Assembly (NCBI GenBank): GCA_019752915.1
Contig: JAIELO010000137.1
Location: 1 to 7,343, forward strand
Reading direction: 5' to 3'
Length of the DNA: 7,343 bases
Source of the DNA: Burkholderiaceae bacterium
Lineage (GTDB): Bacteria > Pseudomonadota > Gammaproteobacteria > Burkholderiales > Burkholderiaceae_D
A program made the translations under genes and the position numbers. Of the stretch, positions 5,589 through 7,343 are shown one piece after another. How positions within the stretch are numbered: position 1 is the stretch's first letter; each line of letters opens with the position of its first letter. The notes beneath the pieces were generated by a model. It was not told the origin of the DNA and made no database searches. It was given only the letters and a program-made list of their open reading frames with translations.

Positions 5589-6437
5589 ATGCTAGAACTA
5601 CTCAGTGAACACGCCTGCTTTGGCGGCGTGCAGCGTTTTTACCGCCATCACTCGCAAGCCATCGGGCTGAACATGCGTTTTGGCGTGTTTCTGCCCGCCG
5701 CTGCGCTCAAACCAGCGGCGCACGTGCCCGCACTGTTCTTCCTTGCGGGGCTGACCTGCACGGAAGAAACCTTCGCCATCAAGGCCGGCGCCCAGCGGGC
5801 TGCAGCCGAAGCGGGCATGTTAATCATTACCCCCGATACCAGCCCGCGTGGCGCAGCTGTCGAGGGCGAAAGCGCGCACTGGGATTTTGGCGTCGGTGCC
5901 GGCTTCTATCTGGACGCGACCCAGCAACCGTGGGCCAAGCACTACCGCATGGAAAGCTATCTGCGCGAATTACTGCAACTGCTGGTGCAGCAGTTTCCCG
6001 TCGATCCGCAACGCATCGGCATCAGCGGTCACTCGATGGGCGGTCACGGTGCACTGACGCTGGCACTGCGCCATCCGGACGTGTTCCGTTCGGTCTCGGC
6101 TTTTGCGCCGATTGCCGCGCCCTCGCTGTGCCCTTGGGGCATCAAAGCCTTTAGCGGCTATCTCGGTGACGACCGCCAGCAATGGGCGGCGCACGATGCC
6201 AGCTTGCTGATGGAACAGGCGCAGAATCCGTTCCCGGGCGGCATCCTGATCGATCAGGGACTGGGCGATAAATTCCTTGCCGAACAGTTGCATCCCGAAG
6301 AGTTCGAGGCGGCATGCCGCAACGCCGGCCAGCCACTGGAACTACGGCGCCACGCCGGTTACGACCATGGCTATTACTTCATCGCCAGCTTTATCGACGA
6401 CCATATCCGCTTCCACGCGCGCTGTCTGGCCCGCTAA
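5589..6437 (+). CDS. fghA: S-formylglutathione hydrolase
   Basis: This encodes 282 residues, the same length as human esterase D and bacterial FrmB/YeiG. It hydrolyses S-formylglutathione to formate and glutathione, the last step of glutathione-dependent formaldehyde detoxification in the cytosol. It is an alpha/beta hydrolase with a complete catalytic triad: Ser149 in GHSMGG, Asp227 in IDQGLGDKFL, and His260 in YDHGYYFI. These sit at nearly the same numbers as in human esterase D (149, 226, 260). Other family marks are FFLAGLTCTEETF (50-62, conserved Cys57), the TPDTSPRG loop (81-88) and HWDFGVGAGFYLDAT (97-111). The ATG at 5589 has AAGGA six bases upstream. The usual partner, glutathione-dependent formaldehyde dehydrogenase (adhC/frmA), is not in the window. 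The gene is divergent from the antiporter-ligase operon and followed by a strong hairpin. The symbol is a family name; orthologues are also called frmB or yeiG. Confidence 0.95.
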   Translation: MLELLSEHACFGGVQRFYRHHSQAIGLNMRFGVFLPAAALKPAAHVPALFFLAGLTCTEETFAIKAGAQRAAAEAGMLIITPDTSPRGAAVEGESAHWDFGVGAGFYLDATQQPWAKHYRMESYLRELLQLLVQQFPVDPQRIGISGHSMGGHGALTLALRHPDVFRSVSAFAPIAAPSLCPWGIKAFSGYLGDDRQQWAAHDASLLMEQAQNPFPGGILIDQGLGDKFLAEQLHPEEFEAACRNAGQPLELRRHAGYDHGYYFIASFIDDHIRFHARCLAR

Positions 6438-6459
6438 GCTGGGACGGGTCTGAATGCAA

Positions 6460-6491
6460 CAGGGGCCGTGACGTTGCCGTCACGGCCCCTG
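6460..6491. terminator. Perfect 14-bp-stem hairpin, candidate bidirectional terminator
   Basis: Bases 6460-6473 (CAGGGGCCGTGACG) are the exact reverse complement of 6478-6491, with a four-base loop TTGC. The hairpin starts 22 bases after the hydrolase stop and lies 25 bases beyond the stop of the convergent cheV, so it can serve both. The base after each arm is not a T-run; only scattered Ts follow (CTCTGTCTG on plus, TTGCATTC on minus). The stem is very stable, and position makes termination the best reading. Confidence 0.8.
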
Positions 6492-6516
6492 CTCTGTCTG
6501 ACTGACGTCGCGCTGC

Positions 6517-7343
6517 TTAGATCGCTGCTTTGCTCAGTACGTTACGAATGGTGGTGGCCAGATCTTCCGCCGAGAACTTGGCGACATAGGCATCCGCGCC
6601 CACACCCTTGACGTGATCTTCATTGGTTTTGCCCGACAGCGAGGAATGGATCACCACCGGAATCTTGGAGAAGCGCGCATCCTGCTTGATCAGACGGGTC
6701 AGCGTAAAGCCATCCATCTCCGGCATTTCCAGGTCGGTCAGCACCATCGCAATACGGTCGTTGATCGGAATCCCTTCCGCCTTGGTGCCTTCATAGATCG
6801 CTTGCAGGCGATCCCAGGCTTCCTTGCCGGACTTGGTCATGATGAAGTGCGCGCCCATCGCTTCCAGACCTTTTTCGATCAGGTTACGTGCCACTACCGA
6901 ATCGTCGGCGGCCAGCACCACGGCGCCCGGTTTCAGAATCAGTTTAGGACCGATGGTTTCCGGATCGACGTCTTTGTCGTCCGAAGGGGTCAGATCGCGC
7001 AGGATGGTTTCCACGTCCAGCACTTGCGCCAGACGGGTGTTCTGCACATCACCATCGACGCGGGCAATACTGGTCACCTTGCCGCCAGCCGTACCTTCGG
7101 CCGTCAGCACCTGACTCCAGTCCAGACGCACAATTTCATCCACCGATTCCACGGCAAAGGCCTGCGTGGTACGGGCAAATTCCGTCACCAGCATGATGTT
7201 CAGACCGGTTTTCGGCGTGACACCGACGATGCCCGGCAAATCCAGCACGGTAATAATCTGGCCACGCAGATTCACCACGCCCAGCATGTGTTCGGGCGAA
7301 CCGGCCACGGCGGTGACTTCCGGCATCGCGACGATTTCGCGGA
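6517..7343 (-). CDS. cheV: CheV-type chemotaxis protein: CheW-like domain plus receiver (5' end cut off)
   Basis: The frame is open to the right edge (REIVA precedes the first internal Met, whose ATG is at 7326-7324), so the true start lies outside the window. Numbering here is from that Met. Residues 1-112 are the rest of a CheW-like domain: MLGVVNLRGQIITVLDL (14-30), FAVESVDEIVRLDW (57-70) and the closing LAQVLDVETIL. After a short linker, residues 134-269 form a CheY-like receiver. It has the acid pair Asp141-Asp142 (AADDS), phospho-acceptor Asp198 (LTDLEMPEMDG), Ser228/Ser229 (VIHSSLSG) and Lys250 (YVAKF), so the phosphorylation site is intact. CheV couples chemoreceptors to the CheA kinase, with phosphorylation tuning adaptation. 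The order CheW then receiver is diagnostic for CheV. The protein ends a few residues after the receiver, as is normal. The hairpin at 6460-6491 lies just downstream. Confidence 0.93.
   Translation of the reverse strand, partial: REIVAMPEVTAVAGSPEHMLGVVNLRGQIITVLDLPGIVGVTPKTGLNIMLVTEFARTTQAFAVESVDEIVRLDWSQVLTAEGTAGGKVTSIARVDGDVQNTRLAQVLDVETILRDLTPSDDKDVDPETIGPKLILKPGAVVLAADDSVVARNLIEKGLEAMGAHFIMTKSGKEAWDRLQAIYEGTKAEGIPINDRIAMVLTDLEMPEMDGFTLTRLIKQDARFSKIPVVIHSSLSGKTNEDHVKGVGADAYVAKFSAEDLATTIRNVLSKAAI

Noticed and set aside
1..7343. Mobile element, CRISPR, phage or defence-system content
   Set aside because: I found no regularly spaced repeats, transposase, integrase, nuclease or toxin-antitoxin-like genes; all larger genes belong to ordinary chromosomal families.

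Overview
The window looks like a moderately GC-rich chromosomal segment of a free-living, flagellated, PHA-storing Gram-negative bacterium. It is most likely a betaproteobacterium, perhaps of the Neisseriales/Chromobacteriaceae type. That placement rests on the gene mix (a PhaP-type phasin, CheV, orphan periplasmic solute-binding proteins, a YbdK-type ligase and an esterase-D-type S-formylglutathione hydrolase); no marker gene fixes the taxon. There are no rRNA or tRNA genes, insertion sequences, integrases or CRISPR repeats. I see no sign of a mobile or defence island.

Layout: (1) 1-79 is the 3' end of an unidentified plus-strand gene. (2) A long hairpin (118-157) separates it from a convergent minus-strand phasin gene (178-810). 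The phasin leader holds an FNR-type box (932-945), a plausible -10 element and a perfect 16-bp palindrome (865-880). (3) 1024-3190 holds two secreted solute-binding-like proteins with no permease beside them, divergently arranged. Between them is a 108-residue protein built almost only of the conserved N- and C-terminal segments of flagellar rod/hook proteins. (4) 3187-5503 is a minus-strand two-gene operon: a Kef/CPA2-like membrane antiporter, then, after one base, a YbdK-type carboxylate-amine (glutamate-cysteine-like) ligase. (5) Divergent from it is S-formylglutathione hydrolase (5589-6437). (6) A perfect 14-bp-stem hairpin (6460-6491) lies between that gene and a convergent cheV that runs off the right edge.

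Functional themes: carbon storage possibly tied to oxygen limitation (phasin with an FNR-type site); motility and sensing (CheV, the mini axial protein, the solute-binding-like proteins); and thiol/electrophile metabolism (S-formylglutathione hydrolase divergent from a glutamate-cysteine-ligase-like enzyme coupled to a Kef-like antiporter). The third theme is inference from gene order and family knowledge. I found no clearly new multi-gene system. The items most worth a second look are the mini axial protein, the antiporter-ligase coupling with an apparently missing helix-5 aspartate, and the phasin regulatory region.
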